A DNA stretch of 33,652 nucleotides, taken from NCBI GenBank assembly GCA_028287035.1, contig JAQBQL010000233.1, positions 1 through 33,652 on the forward strand, written 5' to 3'. The translations under genes were made by a program, and so were the position numbers. Positions within the stretch are counted from its first letter, which is position 1, and the number at the start of each line of letters is the position of its first letter. This document shows positions 7,040 to 14,356 of the stretch, piece after piece. The notes below the pieces were generated by a model. The model did no database searches and was not told the DNA's origin. It worked only from the letters and a program-made list of their open reading frames with translations. This stretch comes from Labilithrix sp. (lineage in GTDB: Bacteria; Myxococcota; Polyangia; Polyangiales; Polyangiaceae).

Positions 7040-8719
7040 TCAGAGATCCTTCTCGGCTCCGCCCGTCACCTCGCCGCCCACGACCGTGAGCAGGCTGGAT
7101 GTCCCGGGTAGCGCCTCGGGCGGGATGCTGAAGAGCGGCGCCGAGAGAATGGCGAAGTCCGCGAGCTTGCCGGCTTCGAGCGTGCCCCGCTCCGCCTCCG
7201 CGTGCTCGGCGTACGCCGCCTCGCGGGTGTACGCGTCGACCGCCTGCTCGCGCGTGATCGCCTCTTCCGGGCGGTACGGGTGAATGGTCGCCAGCATGAT
7301 GTTGAGGAAGGGATTCATCGGTCCGTCCGACCCGATCGCGACGTGCACGCCGCTCCGGATGAGCGACGCTAGCCGCTGCGCGCGACGCGCCGGGCCGAAC
7401 CGCTTCATCTGCAGCTCGACGAGCGCGAAGTGGGTCGGATTGACCACGACGACACACGAGAGATCGCGGACGCGCGCGTCGTCCTCGGCGCGGAGCCAGT
7501 CGCCGTGCTCGATGCGCGGTCGCAGCGCCGCCCGGTCCGCCGGTGACATGCGCGAGGCGGCGGTGATCGCCTCGCCGATCGCGAGATCGCCGACGGCATG
7601 CACCAGGGGCTGCTGCTTGGCCTTGGCGGCCTGGGCGAAGAAGCCGGTCACCTCGTCCTGGACGAAGGTAGGCTTCGCGGTCGTCTTCGAGTCCGCGTAC
7701 GGCGTGCTCACGGCAGCCCCGCGCTCGAACGGAGTTCCGTCGAGCATCCACTTCACGCCGTCGATCGTGAGCTTCTCGCCGCGCCGCTCGCTCGGCAGGA
7801 TGGGCTCAGCCTTCGTGGCCGGCCAGTTGATCCAGCGGAGTCGCGGACCGTGCTGGACGGTGGATTCCGCAGCACGCAGGTAGCGGTCCGCGGGAGACCA
7901 CGACATCGTCTGGATGGAGGTGATGCCGAAGTGCGCGGCCTGCCCGAAGGTCGCTCGCTGTCCCGCCGCGATGTCCTCGTCCGAGGCTTGCGCCGCGAGC
8001 GCTCGCCCGGTGATCCACTCGGCGTATTCGTACGCGCGGCCGTCGAGCTTGCCGTCCTTCGTGCGGCCGAACCGGCCCCCCGGCGGGTCGGTGACCGAAT
8101 CCTTGATCTTGAGCGCGTCGAGCGCCTTCGAGCTCAGGATGTGACCGTGGCCGTAATAGGCACGGAGGAACACCGGATTCTCCGGAGCCAGGGAGTCGAG
8201 CAATACCCGGTTGACGGTCGCATCCTCGAGGATCGCGATCCCGACGTCCGCGATGATCCACTTGCCGTTCTTCTTCGCGGCCTCCGCGGTGATGGCGGCG
8301 CGCACCTCGGCGAGCGTCGGCTCCATCGAGTTGAACCGCAGGACCGTGCCCGCGGGATCCGGGATGTCGTGGTAGTGCGCGTCGTTCAGGCCCGGGATGA
8401 CCGTCTTGCCGTGGACGTCGATGCTGTCGGCCCCCGGATACGCGGCGAGGACGGCCTCGTTGGTGCCGACCTTCAGGATCTTCGTGCCGCCGATCGCGAT
8501 GGCCTGGGCGTGCGGCGCGCCAGCGACCGCCGTGTACACGTCGCCATGATGGAACACGCGCACGCGTCCCGCCGGGCCTCCAGGCGTGGTGGGCGGGCCG
8601 GACGCGACGGGCGGCGGCCCGCTCGGGGGGGCCGGTCGCGGCGAGGGCTGCTCACCTCCACAGGCGCCCGCCGAGGCAATCGTCACGAGCGCAATACCGA
8701 CCGAGACTCGTCTGAACAT
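7040..8719 (-). CDS. Amidohydrolase lipoprotein, YtcJ-like
   Basis: 559 residues. The ATG at 8719 starts a lipoprotein signal (MFRRVSVGIALVTIASAGAC) and has AAGGAG upstream. The mature protein has a Pro-rich linker and then an amidohydrolase family 3 domain: AIAIGGTKILKVG, GKTVIPGLNDAHYH (metal-binding HxH of strand 1), LVHAVGDLAIGEAI, RIEHGDWL, and IGSDGPMNPF with the catalytic-type Asp. The family hydrolyses C-N bonds in formamides and amides on exported or imported substrates. Being lipid-anchored, it acts in the periplasm or outside. It lies 49 bases upstream of the glycosyltransferase gene on the same strand. Activating or detoxifying the cluster product outside the cytoplasm is one possibility, but general catabolism is equally consistent. 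Confidence 0.85.
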   Translation of the reverse strand: MFRRVSVGIALVTIASAGACGGEQPSPRPAPPSGPPPVASGPPTTPGGPAGRVRVFHHGDVYTAVAGAPHAQAIAIGGTKILKVGTNEAVLAAYPGADSIDVHGKTVIPGLNDAHYHDIPDPAGTVLRFNSMEPTLAEVRAAITAEAAKKNGKWIIADVGIAILEDATVNRVLLDSLAPENPVFLRAYYGHGHILSSKALDALKIKDSVTDPPGGRFGRTKDGKLDGRAYEYAEWITGRALAAQASDEDIAAGQRATFGQAAHFGITSIQTMSWSPADRYLRAAESTVQHGPRLRWINWPATKAEPILPSERRGEKLTIDGVKWMLDGTPFERGAAVSTPYADSKTTAKPTFVQDEVTGFFAQAAKAKQQPLVHAVGDLAIGEAITAASRMSPADRAALRPRIEHGDWLRAEDDARVRDLSCVVVVNPTHFALVELQMKRFGPARRAQRLASLIRSGVHVAIGSDGPMNPFLNIMLATIHPYRPEEAITREQAVDAYTREAAYAEHAEAERGTLEAGKLADFAILSAPLFSIPPEALPGTSSLLTVVGGEVTGGAEKDL

Positions 8720-8779
8720 CCGATATCGACTCCTTCGAGGGACGAGGACGATACAGGGTGCTCGGCCCCACAGCACGAA

Positions 8780-8807
8780 AGTCGGCGGAGCAGGTGCTCC
8801 GCCGACT
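8780..8807 (-). terminator. Rho-independent terminator of the di-haem lipoprotein gene
   Basis: A perfect 12-bp stem (AGTCGGCGGAGC, and GCTCCGCCGACT) with a four-base loop lies 25 bases beyond the stop at 8833. Read on the minus strand, the stem runs into TTTCGTG. It separates this gene from the amidohydrolase gene. Confidence 0.7.
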
Positions 8808-8832
8808 CTGGCATCTCGAGAGGTCGCTCAGG

Positions 8833-10083
8833 TCAGAGTCGGCGCGTGTACGCGACGAGCGGCGCGATGTCCTCGTCGGCAATCTCCGGCGGCCGGCTCG
8901 GGAACGGAACCTCCGGCGGGATGACCCGGCGGAGCGCGGTGAAGAGCTGCTGGTAGTGCTTCATGACCGTCGTGAGGTCGGGTGCGCTGTTGTCGTGGAA
9001 GTACGGCGCCGTCTTGCCGACACCGAACAGGGTCGGCACGTCGAACTGCGCGAAGTCGGCCATGTCGCCGGAGATGAGGGCCTTGCCGGGGTCGGTGGAC
9101 GGACGGATCGCCGGCGCGGGCGCACCGGGGATGCGCACCGCCCAGAGCCGCACGCGCAGCGGGGGCGAGGGCGGGAACGGGAGGTCTTCCGCGAACGGCG
9201 GCAGCGGCTTGGACACCATGATGTCCTGGAGCGCGGCGAGCTGCGGAAGCGGCTGGGTGCCACGAGGGCCGCCGTGACAGGTCGCGCAGTCGACGGCGAA
9301 GAGCGCCTTGCCCTGCTGCTCGAGCGGCGTGAGGTCGGTCGGCTCCGTGGAAGGCAGCGGGCCGCCGCTCGCGAGCGCATCGGAGAGCCGGCGCGCCCGG
9401 TGCGACGAGAACTGCGTCTTCTCGAAGGCACTCACGTCATCGAGGAAGAACGAGGGGGCCTTGCGCTTCGCCTCGGCGTGGTTGTCGAGCGCGCTCTGCG
9501 CCTGGATCTGCAGCGTGGCGAACCGGCCGTCGGCCTGGTAGGGCGCGGTGAAGGCAACGTTGTTGATGGTGGGGACGGCGCGGAACACGTCGACCGTGGT
9601 GGCGCCCGGATCGTCGAGCGGCCAGATCAGCTTGTTGCCCGCCGAGTCGGTGGGCAGCTTCAGCACGACGCGGACGAGACCGCGCTTCAGGTTCGAGAAG
9701 TCGTTCGCGAAGTCGTTCGCGTCGATCGACCGGAAGAGCGGATCGTCGGCGTTCGGGTGATGCTTGCGTGCAGCCTGGAGCTTGTCCCAGCGCGCCTGCA
9801 CGTGCGCCGGGGTGAGCTGGAATCCGTCCTCCTTCACGTGGCACGTGGCGCACGCGCGGCCGTTGCCCTGGACGCCGGGGAACTCGTTGAAGAACAGCTC
9901 GCGACCGATCAGGACACCGAAGGGTCCGTGACCGTCATCGTCCGCGTCGTCGTCCGAGTGGAACGTGGACGCCTGCTCGACACTCGCCACGGGCTCGTCG
10001 TCCGACGTCGCTCCATCGGCGGAGCAACCGGCCACGAGCCCGGCGGCCACCACTGCCAATCCAACGATGACTTCCGTGCGCAT
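8833..10083 (-). CDS. Di-haem cytochrome c peroxidase/MauG-like lipoprotein
   Basis: 416 residues from the ATG at 10083 with GGAGG eight bases upstream. A lipoprotein signal ends in LVAGC (Cys20). Two CATCH haem c motifs are at residues 78-82 and 266-270. The fold markers are those of the CcpA/MauG family: GRELFFNEFPGVQGNGRACATCH, then RAVPTINNVAFTAPYQADGRFATLQ, then FDVPTLFGVGKTAPYFHDNSAPDLTTVMKHY. The family includes peroxide reductases and protein- or substrate-oxidising enzymes such as MauG. An Asp-rich linker (DDDADDD) separates lipid anchor and domain. The gene is divergent from the CobS-like gene across a 304-base gap, and ends in a strong hairpin, so it is probably its own transcription unit. 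Confidence 0.88.
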   Translation of the reverse strand: MRTEVIVGLAVVAAGLVAGCSADGATSDDEPVASVEQASTFHSDDDADDDGHGPFGVLIGRELFFNEFPGVQGNGRACATCHVKEDGFQLTPAHVQARWDKLQAARKHHPNADDPLFRSIDANDFANDFSNLKRGLVRVVLKLPTDSAGNKLIWPLDDPGATTVDVFRAVPTINNVAFTAPYQADGRFATLQIQAQSALDNHAEAKRKAPSFFLDDVSAFEKTQFSSHRARRLSDALASGGPLPSTEPTDLTPLEQQGKALFAVDCATCHGGPRGTQPLPQLAALQDIMVSKPLPPFAEDLPFPPSPPLRVRLWAVRIPGAPAPAIRPSTDPGKALISGDMADFAQFDVPTLFGVGKTAPYFHDNSAPDLTTVMKHYQQLFTALRRVIPPEVPFPSRPPEIADEDIAPLVAYTRRL

Positions 10084-10387
10084 TAACAAACCTCCACGAC
10101 GCGTTCGCCGCATCGCGAACCACTCAAGCAAAGCGCAGGCCGTTCACGTGGATCGGCGTTTCCTCGGGGCTATGGACGCGGAGACCACAGCGCGCTGCTC
10201 GTTCGTCGTCTGCGAGTCGACGAACTGTGAACGGCCAAGGCACAGCGTGCGTTCGGCTGATGAAGCAGCGGCGCCGCCACGCGCGTACATCGTAGGAGCG
10301 TCGCCTTCGCCGTGCACGCGGCGCGCCGCATTGTCGTTGCTTGGCGTTCGCGGTTCCCTCATGCTGGCCGCCTTCGCGAGTGCCGAC
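10084..10387. other. Divergent intergenic region between the haem lipoprotein and CobS-like genes
   Basis: 304 bases that should hold back-to-back promoters. The frame of the CobS-like gene stays open through most of it, but its codon pattern carries no recognisable protein and there is no ribosome site. The clearest element is the inverted repeat at 10201-10225. I could not place a convincing -35/-10 or a -24/-12 sigma-54 pair. Confidence 0.5.
10201..10225. promoter_or_regulatory. Operator-like inverted repeat
   Basis: GTTCGTCG and CGACGAAC are exact complements separated by nine bases, in the divergent gap upstream of the core biosynthetic genes. The symmetry and spacing are those of a dimeric regulator site. 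No regulator gene for it is evident next to it. Confidence 0.4.
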
Positions 10388-11158
10388 GTGAGCGATCCCC
10401 AGTCACCGAACCCGCCCGACAAAGTCCGGCCTCCCAATCCCTGGTGGTTCTTCCTGATGAGCCCCTTCCCGCTCACGCACCCACCTTTGCCGGGAGGGAG
10501 GCAGCACGGGACGACCGCCGCGCTCGGCGTGCTGGTCGGCGCGCTCACCGGCGCCTTCTACGCCCTCGTCTACTGGGCGGCCGCGCACTTCTTCCCGAAC
10601 GCCGTCGCCTGCGGCGTCGCGTGGGCGCTGTCCGTCGCCATCAACTGGATCGTGATCGACGGGCTCGCCGACTGCGCCGACGGCTTCTGCGTTCCGCGCT
10701 CCGCGGAGGAGTCGCTGCGCATCATGAGGGAGCCGAGCAGCGGGGTCGCCGGCATATGCGCGATCGTCGTCTTCGTCGGGCTCCAGCTCCTCTTCTTGAC
10801 GAGCGTCCCTCCCGGGCGGGCGGTCGTCGCGATCGTGGTCACGTCGGTCACCGCGCGGTGGGCGTGTCTCGTCTCCGTCTACCGCGCCGACCCACGCGGG
10901 AACGACACGCTCCTCGCCCCGTACGTCGCGGAGCTCGGCCCGGTGCGGTTCGGCCTGGCCACCCTCGTCACCCTGGGGATCGCCGTCGAATGCATGGGGC
11001 CGGGCCGCGGCCTGGCGGTGGTTGCAGCAGCGCTCGTGTGCGCGCTCGGGGTCCGCAGGGTCGGCTACGCCCGCATCGGGGGGATGAACGGGGACGTCGC
11101 CGGCGCGGCGCTCCAGATCGCGCTGACCGCAAGCTGGCTCGTCGCGGCGGCACGCTGA
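10388..11158 (+). CDS. CobS-like (adenosylcobinamide-GDP ribazoletransferase family) membrane transferase
   Basis: 256 residues from a GTG at 10388; the length fits CobS (about 250) and the start is otherwise weakly marked (ATG at 10361 or 10457 possible). It has about six membrane segments. The family motif DGLADCADGF (residues 91-100; usually DGLADTADG) is followed by EESLRIMREPSSGVAG, the equivalent of the IMKDSRIGxxG motif. Near the end GMNGDVAGA (232-240) matches GxTGDxxGA. CobS joins adenosylcobinamide-GDP to alpha-ribazole, losing GMP and making a phosphodiester. No other cobalamin gene is present. Its TGA overlaps the ATG of the CoaD-like gene, so the two are translationally coupled. 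I infer phosphodiester formation on a cluster intermediate; a stray cobalamin gene is the alternative. Confidence 0.75.
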   Translation: MSDPQSPNPPDKVRPPNPWWFFLMSPFPLTHPPLPGGRQHGTTAALGVLVGALTGAFYALVYWAAAHFFPNAVACGVAWALSVAINWIVIDGLADCADGFCVPRSAEESLRIMREPSSGVAGICAIVVFVGLQLLFLTSVPPGRAVVAIVVTSVTARWACLVSVYRADPRGNDTLLAPYVAELGPVRFGLATLVTLGIAVECMGPGRGLAVVAAALVCALGVRRVGYARIGGMNGDVAGAALQIALTASWLVAAAR

Positions 11159-11652
11159 TGGGAGCGCGCATCGCCGTCTACTTCGGGACCTTCGACCCGG
11201 TGCACAGCGGGCATCTGCTCGTCGTCGAGCGGGGCGCCGAGCTCTTCGACGAGCTCATCGTGATGCTCGCGGTTAATCCGCGGAAGCCGGAGGCCGGTCG
11301 GCTGTTCACGATCGCCGAACGGCTAGACATGCTGCGCGCGGTCACGGCGCGGTGGCCGAACGTCCGCTGCGAGTCCTCGGAAGAGGAGATGACCGCCTTC
11401 GCACGTGCGCGTGGCGCCACCTACCTCCTGAGAGGCCATCGCGGCGTGGAGGACTCCGAGGCCGAGCTCCGCCTCGCCGCACACAATGCCGAGCTAGCGC
11501 CCGAGGTCGTGACGGTGTTCGTCACGGGCGCCGTTACGAGCTCCTCGTCACTGAAGGAACGCGCGCTCGCGGGTGAGCCGGTCGACGGGCTGTGTCCGCC
11601 GCTCGTCGCCGAGCGTCTGGCTGCACGGCTGGCGCGAGGCCGGCCGACCTGA
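11158..11652 (+). CDS. CoaD-like nucleotidyltransferase with intact HxGH motif
   Basis: 164 residues. The ATG overlaps the TGA of the CobS-like gene (TGATG). The fold is that of phosphopantetheine adenylyltransferase: GTFDPVHSGH (10-19) is the nucleotide-binding T/HxGH motif, NPRKPEAGRLFTIAERLDML the substrate lysine region, RGHRGVEDSEAE (92-103) the RGLR-xxDFEYE region, and TSSSSLKERALAGEPVDGLCPPLV the ISSSxVKE end. Several CoaD signatures have drifted: the GTFDP.HSGH form is closer to other cytidylyl- or adenylyltransferases, and RGLR-DFEYE has become RGHR-DSEAE. CoaD activates a phosphate monoester with ATP. Here it would supply the activated substrate for the CobS-like transferase. Being the cell's housekeeping CoaD is less likely, given its position and drift, but cannot be excluded. 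Confidence 0.78.
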   Translation: MGARIAVYFGTFDPVHSGHLLVVERGAELFDELIVMLAVNPRKPEAGRLFTIAERLDMLRAVTARWPNVRCESSEEEMTAFARARGATYLLRGHRGVEDSEAELRLAAHNAELAPEVVTVFVTGAVTSSSSLKERALAGEPVDGLCPPLVAERLAARLARGRPT

Positions 11653-11654
11653 CG

Positions 11655-11699
11655 CGCGGTGCGCAAGAAGGAGCGCAGCACGCGCAACGCGGTGCGCAA
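11655..11699 (+). repeat. Direct repeat of a 12-mer upstream of the dikinase genes
   Basis: CGCGGTGCGCAA occurs at 11655-11666 and again at 11688-11699, 33 bases apart, or roughly three helical turns. The second copy sits where the -35 region of the promoter at 11713-11721 would be. Two copies in phase look like a site for a tandem-binding activator or repressor. Confidence 0.45.
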
Positions 11700-11712
11700 A
11701 CCCTATCATCAG

Positions 11713-11721
11713 TGGTATAGT
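11713..11721 (+). promoter_or_regulatory. Extended -10 promoter candidate for the dikinase operon
   Basis: TGGTATAGT, that is TG, one base, then TATAGT, lies in a short AT-rich island (CCCTATCATCAGTGGTATAG) within otherwise GC-rich sequence. It is 25 bases before the ATG at 11747. No good -35 is at the expected distance, which extended -10 promoters tolerate. It would give a leader of about 20 bases that still contains the GGAGG at 11734. Confidence 0.45.
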
Positions 11722-11746
11722 CGGGGGAGAGCTGGAGGCTTCCTCG

Positions 11747-13426
11747 ATGACTTTCACCGCACCCGGGCCGGGGACGTGGGTTCACGACGTGACGCATCAC
11801 CCGCACGCACTCCCGCGACTGCATGCGAGAGCCATCGTCGAGCACTTCGAGCGTGGGTTCGCCGATGCGCAGCCGGTCCACGGGTCGTCGCTGCTCACCC
11901 TCGCGCACCGCGAGGTGAACGGGTTCATCTACACGCAGGCGCATCCCGTCGGCGCGCCGCTCGGGGCGAACCCGCCTCCCGCGCCCATCATGTGGCTGCT
12001 GCTGCGGCTCCATCCCCAGATCCGTGAGCGCGGGAAGATCTCGCGCGACCTCCTCCGCACGAAGGCGTGGCGCGCCGACCTCAAACGCTGGGACGAGGAG
12101 GTCAAGCCGCGGAACGTGAAGCGCTACCTCGCGCTCCTCGACGTCGACGTGAAGGCCGCGACCGACGAGGAGCTCGCGGCGCACATCGGCGAGTGCCACG
12201 AGGAGCTCGAGAAGGCGCTCTACGTGCACGGTCGCTACACGACGCCGGCGCTCTTTCCGCTGGCCCTCTTCGCGGCGCGCGTGCAGCAGTGGACGGGCGC
12301 GTCGGTTCCGGAGGCGCTGCGTGACGTCCATGGCCGGTCGGCGATCTCACGCGGGTGGAGCCCCGAGCTCGACGCGGTCGTGACCGCGATGCGCGCCAGC
12401 GCTGACGCGCAGCGTACGCTGCACGGCCCGGACGCCGGCGAGGTGCTCGCCACGCTCGAAGCGCGGACCGACGCGGTCGGCGAGGCCGTGCGCGAGCTCC
12501 TGCGCCACGTCGGGTACCGGCTGGTGAGCGGCTACGACCTCGGCCAGCAGTACGCCCGCGAGACGCCGCACGTCATCGTCGAGTCGATCCGGTCGGCGCT
12601 GTCCGGCGCGGCGAAGGCAACGACGACGAACGAGGCGCGCACGTCGGCGCTGCGCGCGCGCGTTCCCGCCGAGCACCACGCGGAGTTCGACGAGCTCTTC
12701 GAGGAGGCGAACCTCATGAACCGCCTTCGCGACGAGCGCGCGCTCTATTGCGATATCTGGATCTCCGGAATCCTCCGCCGCGCCGTGCTCGAGGCCGGTC
12801 GCCGACTCGCGGAACGGGGCGCGCTCGCGAAGCCCTCCGACCTCGTCGAGGCGACCGCGAGCGAGATGGCAGACCTCCTGCGCGGCAACGCCGGCGCCCC
12901 CTCGGCGGACACCCTCGAAGGCCGGGCGCGCGCACGCGCTGCGCTGAACGAGAAGGAGCCGCCGCCGTTCCTCGGCGCGCCTCCCGGGCCGATGCCCGCA
13001 CTCTCCCTCTATCCGCCGGCGCTCCGCCTCGTGCGACAGATCGAGGACGTGGTCGTCAACGGTCTCTACATGGACGCGGCGCCCGACAAGGCAGCTCCCG
13101 ACGCGGTCGTCGTCCGGGGGCTCGGCGTGAGCAAGGGCGTCTACGAGGGACCGGCGCGGGTCATCCGCGAACCGCAGGATCTCGACCGGGTGAGCCCCGG
13201 CGACGTGCTCGTCGCGTCCGCCACCTCGCCCGCCTACTCGCGGGCGATCGCGGTCGTCGGCGCGATCGTCACCGATCGCGGCGGAGCGCTCACGCACGCC
13301 GCGATCATGACCCGTGAGCTCGGGATCCCCGGCGTCGTCGGCACGCGCGAGGGGACGCGGAAGATCAAGGACGGGGCCCGGGTCCGGGTGGACGGCACGA
13401 CCGGCGAGGTCACGATCTTGCCATGA
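11747..13426 (+). CDS. PEP-synthase-like dikinase, subunit with substrate and phosphohistidine domains (phenylphosphate synthase subunit 1-like)
   Basis: 559 residues from the ATG at 11747 with GGAGG eight bases upstream. The N-terminal two thirds match the middle region of PEP-utilising enzymes such as rifampin phosphotransferase (LTLAHREVNGFIY, then LREERAL-type RLRDERALYCDIW and RRAVLEAGRRLAERGAL). The C-terminal swivel domain carries GLGVSKGVYEGPARVI, the phosphohistidine motif TDRGGALTHAAIMTRELGIPGVVG with His517, and a DGARVRVDGTTGEV end. There is no ATP-grasp domain; that is encoded by the next gene, overlapping as ATGA. Separate His and ATP subunits are the arrangement of phenylphosphate synthase from anaerobic phenol degraders, whose subunit 1 is of similar size. 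It should transfer phosphate from His to an alcohol or phenol; the substrate is unknown. Confidence 0.8.
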   Translation: MTFTAPGPGTWVHDVTHHPHALPRLHARAIVEHFERGFADAQPVHGSSLLTLAHREVNGFIYTQAHPVGAPLGANPPPAPIMWLLLRLHPQIRERGKISRDLLRTKAWRADLKRWDEEVKPRNVKRYLALLDVDVKAATDEELAAHIGECHEELEKALYVHGRYTTPALFPLALFAARVQQWTGASVPEALRDVHGRSAISRGWSPELDAVVTAMRASADAQRTLHGPDAGEVLATLEARTDAVGEAVRELLRHVGYRLVSGYDLGQQYARETPHVIVESIRSALSGAAKATTTNEARTSALRARVPAEHHAEFDELFEEANLMNRLRDERALYCDIWISGILRRAVLEAGRRLAERGALAKPSDLVEATASEMADLLRGNAGAPSADTLEGRARARAALNEKEPPPFLGAPPGPMPALSLYPPALRLVRQIEDVVVNGLYMDAAPDKAAPDAVVVRGLGVSKGVYEGPARVIREPQDLDRVSPGDVLVASATSPAYSRAIAVVGAIVTDRGGALTHAAIMTRELGIPGVVGTREGTRKIKDGARVRVDGTTGEVTILP

Positions 13427-14235
13427 GGAGCCCCGCGCGACTCTCCGAGGTCGACGACGAACGCGTCTACGGAGGCAAGGCGCACTTCCTCGGCATGCTG
13501 ACGCGCGCCGGGATCCGGATTCCCGAGGGCATCGCGCTCCCGGCGGCGTGGGTGCAGCGCGTCGTCGACGGTGACGCCGCGGCGTCCGCCGAGCTCAGCG
13601 CCATCGCTGCGGGGCTCCGGTGGCCGGTCTCGGTGCGCTCGTCGGCGGTCGGCGAGGACTCGCGCGAAGCGAGCCACGCCGGGCAGTTCCTGACCAAGCT
13701 GAACGTGTGCTCGGCGGAGGAGCTGCTCGCCGCGATCCACGAGGTCCACGGGTCGGCAGGCGCGGCGAACGAGTACCGTCAGCGCGAAGGCCTGCACGAG
13801 GCGGTGGCGATGGCGATCGTGGTCCAGCGGATGGTCATACCCCGCGTCGCCGGCGTCATGTTCACGTGCGACCCGGTCACGGGCGAGGAAGGCGTGGTCA
13901 TCGAGGCGAGCTGGGGTCTCGGCGAGGCGGTGGTGTCGAGCCTCGTGGTGCCGGACATGTTCCGGCTCGGACCGCAGGGCGGCCTCCTCGAGTGCCGACC
14001 CGGCGAGAAGACGGTCATGCTCGTCGCCGCGGGGAGCGGCGGCGGCACCGTGGAGCGCGAGGTCGAGCCAGAGCGGGTGTGGATGCCGTGCTTGTCGGAT
14101 GCCGAGATCGTGGAGCTGCACGCGCTCGCGCTACGGTGCCAGCAGCTCCTCGGCGGACATGCGGACGTCGAGTGGGCCATCGCCGAAGACGGCCTTTTCG
14201 CGCTGCAGTGTCGCCCCGCGACCGCGATTGGCTGA
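13423..14235 (+). CDS. ATP-grasp (PPDK N-terminal) subunit of a split dikinase (phenylphosphate synthase subunit 2-like)
   Basis: 270 residues, starting with an ATG that overlaps the TGA of the preceding subunit. It consists only of the PEP/pyruvate-binding ATP-grasp domain: VYGGKAHFLGMLTRAGIRIPEGIALP, VSVRSSAVGEDSREASHAGQF, VVQRMVIPRVAGVMFTCDPVTG, EASWGLGEAVVSSLVVPD, and the closing DVEWAIAEDGLFALQCRPAT. These are the nucleotide-binding blocks of PEP synthase, PPDK and rifampin phosphotransferase. It should use ATP to pyrophosphorylate the catalytic His of the partner. In the fused relatives this domain is N-terminal; here its gene comes second. A third CBS-domain subunit, as in Thauera phenylphosphate synthase, is not present. 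Confidence 0.85.
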   Translation: MRSPARLSEVDDERVYGGKAHFLGMLTRAGIRIPEGIALPAAWVQRVVDGDAAASAELSAIAAGLRWPVSVRSSAVGEDSREASHAGQFLTKLNVCSAEELLAAIHEVHGSAGAANEYRQREGLHEAVAMAIVVQRMVIPRVAGVMFTCDPVTGEEGVVIEASWGLGEAVVSSLVVPDMFRLGPQGGLLECRPGEKTVMLVAAGSGGGTVEREVEPERVWMPCLSDAEIVELHALALRCQQLLGGHADVEWAIAEDGLFALQCRPATAIG

Positions 14236-14356
14236 CGGCGGGCGAGCGGCGTGCAGCGCCTACCGGTATGACGGGCGCCCACGTCGCGCGCTGGCGGCGC
14301 CGCGATTGTCCCATCTTTCTGTTTGAGATTTCGCGCAAGTAGGCTGAGATCACACG

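Noticed and set aside
7598..10086. Two long plus-strand frames over the amidohydrolase and di-haem genes
   Set aside because: Arg-rich low-information proteins; the minus strand carries HxH, RIEH and two CATCH motifs.
10226..10260. Possible -24/-12 sigma-54 promoter near GGCACAGCGTGC
   Set aside because: The GG to GC spacing is eight, not ten bases, and the flanking consensus is absent.
10388..11652. Cobalamin biosynthesis operon or housekeeping coaD
   Set aside because: No other cob/cbi genes are nearby, the CoaD signatures have drifted, and the genes sit inside an aromatic/NRPS cluster. Not fully excluded without the rest of the genome.
14236..14356. Hairpin (GGCGCC pair) and AT-rich stretch before the DAHP synthase gene as terminator plus promoter
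   Set aside because: The stem is only six bases with a 17-base loop, and no -35/-10 pair at proper spacing could be fixed.
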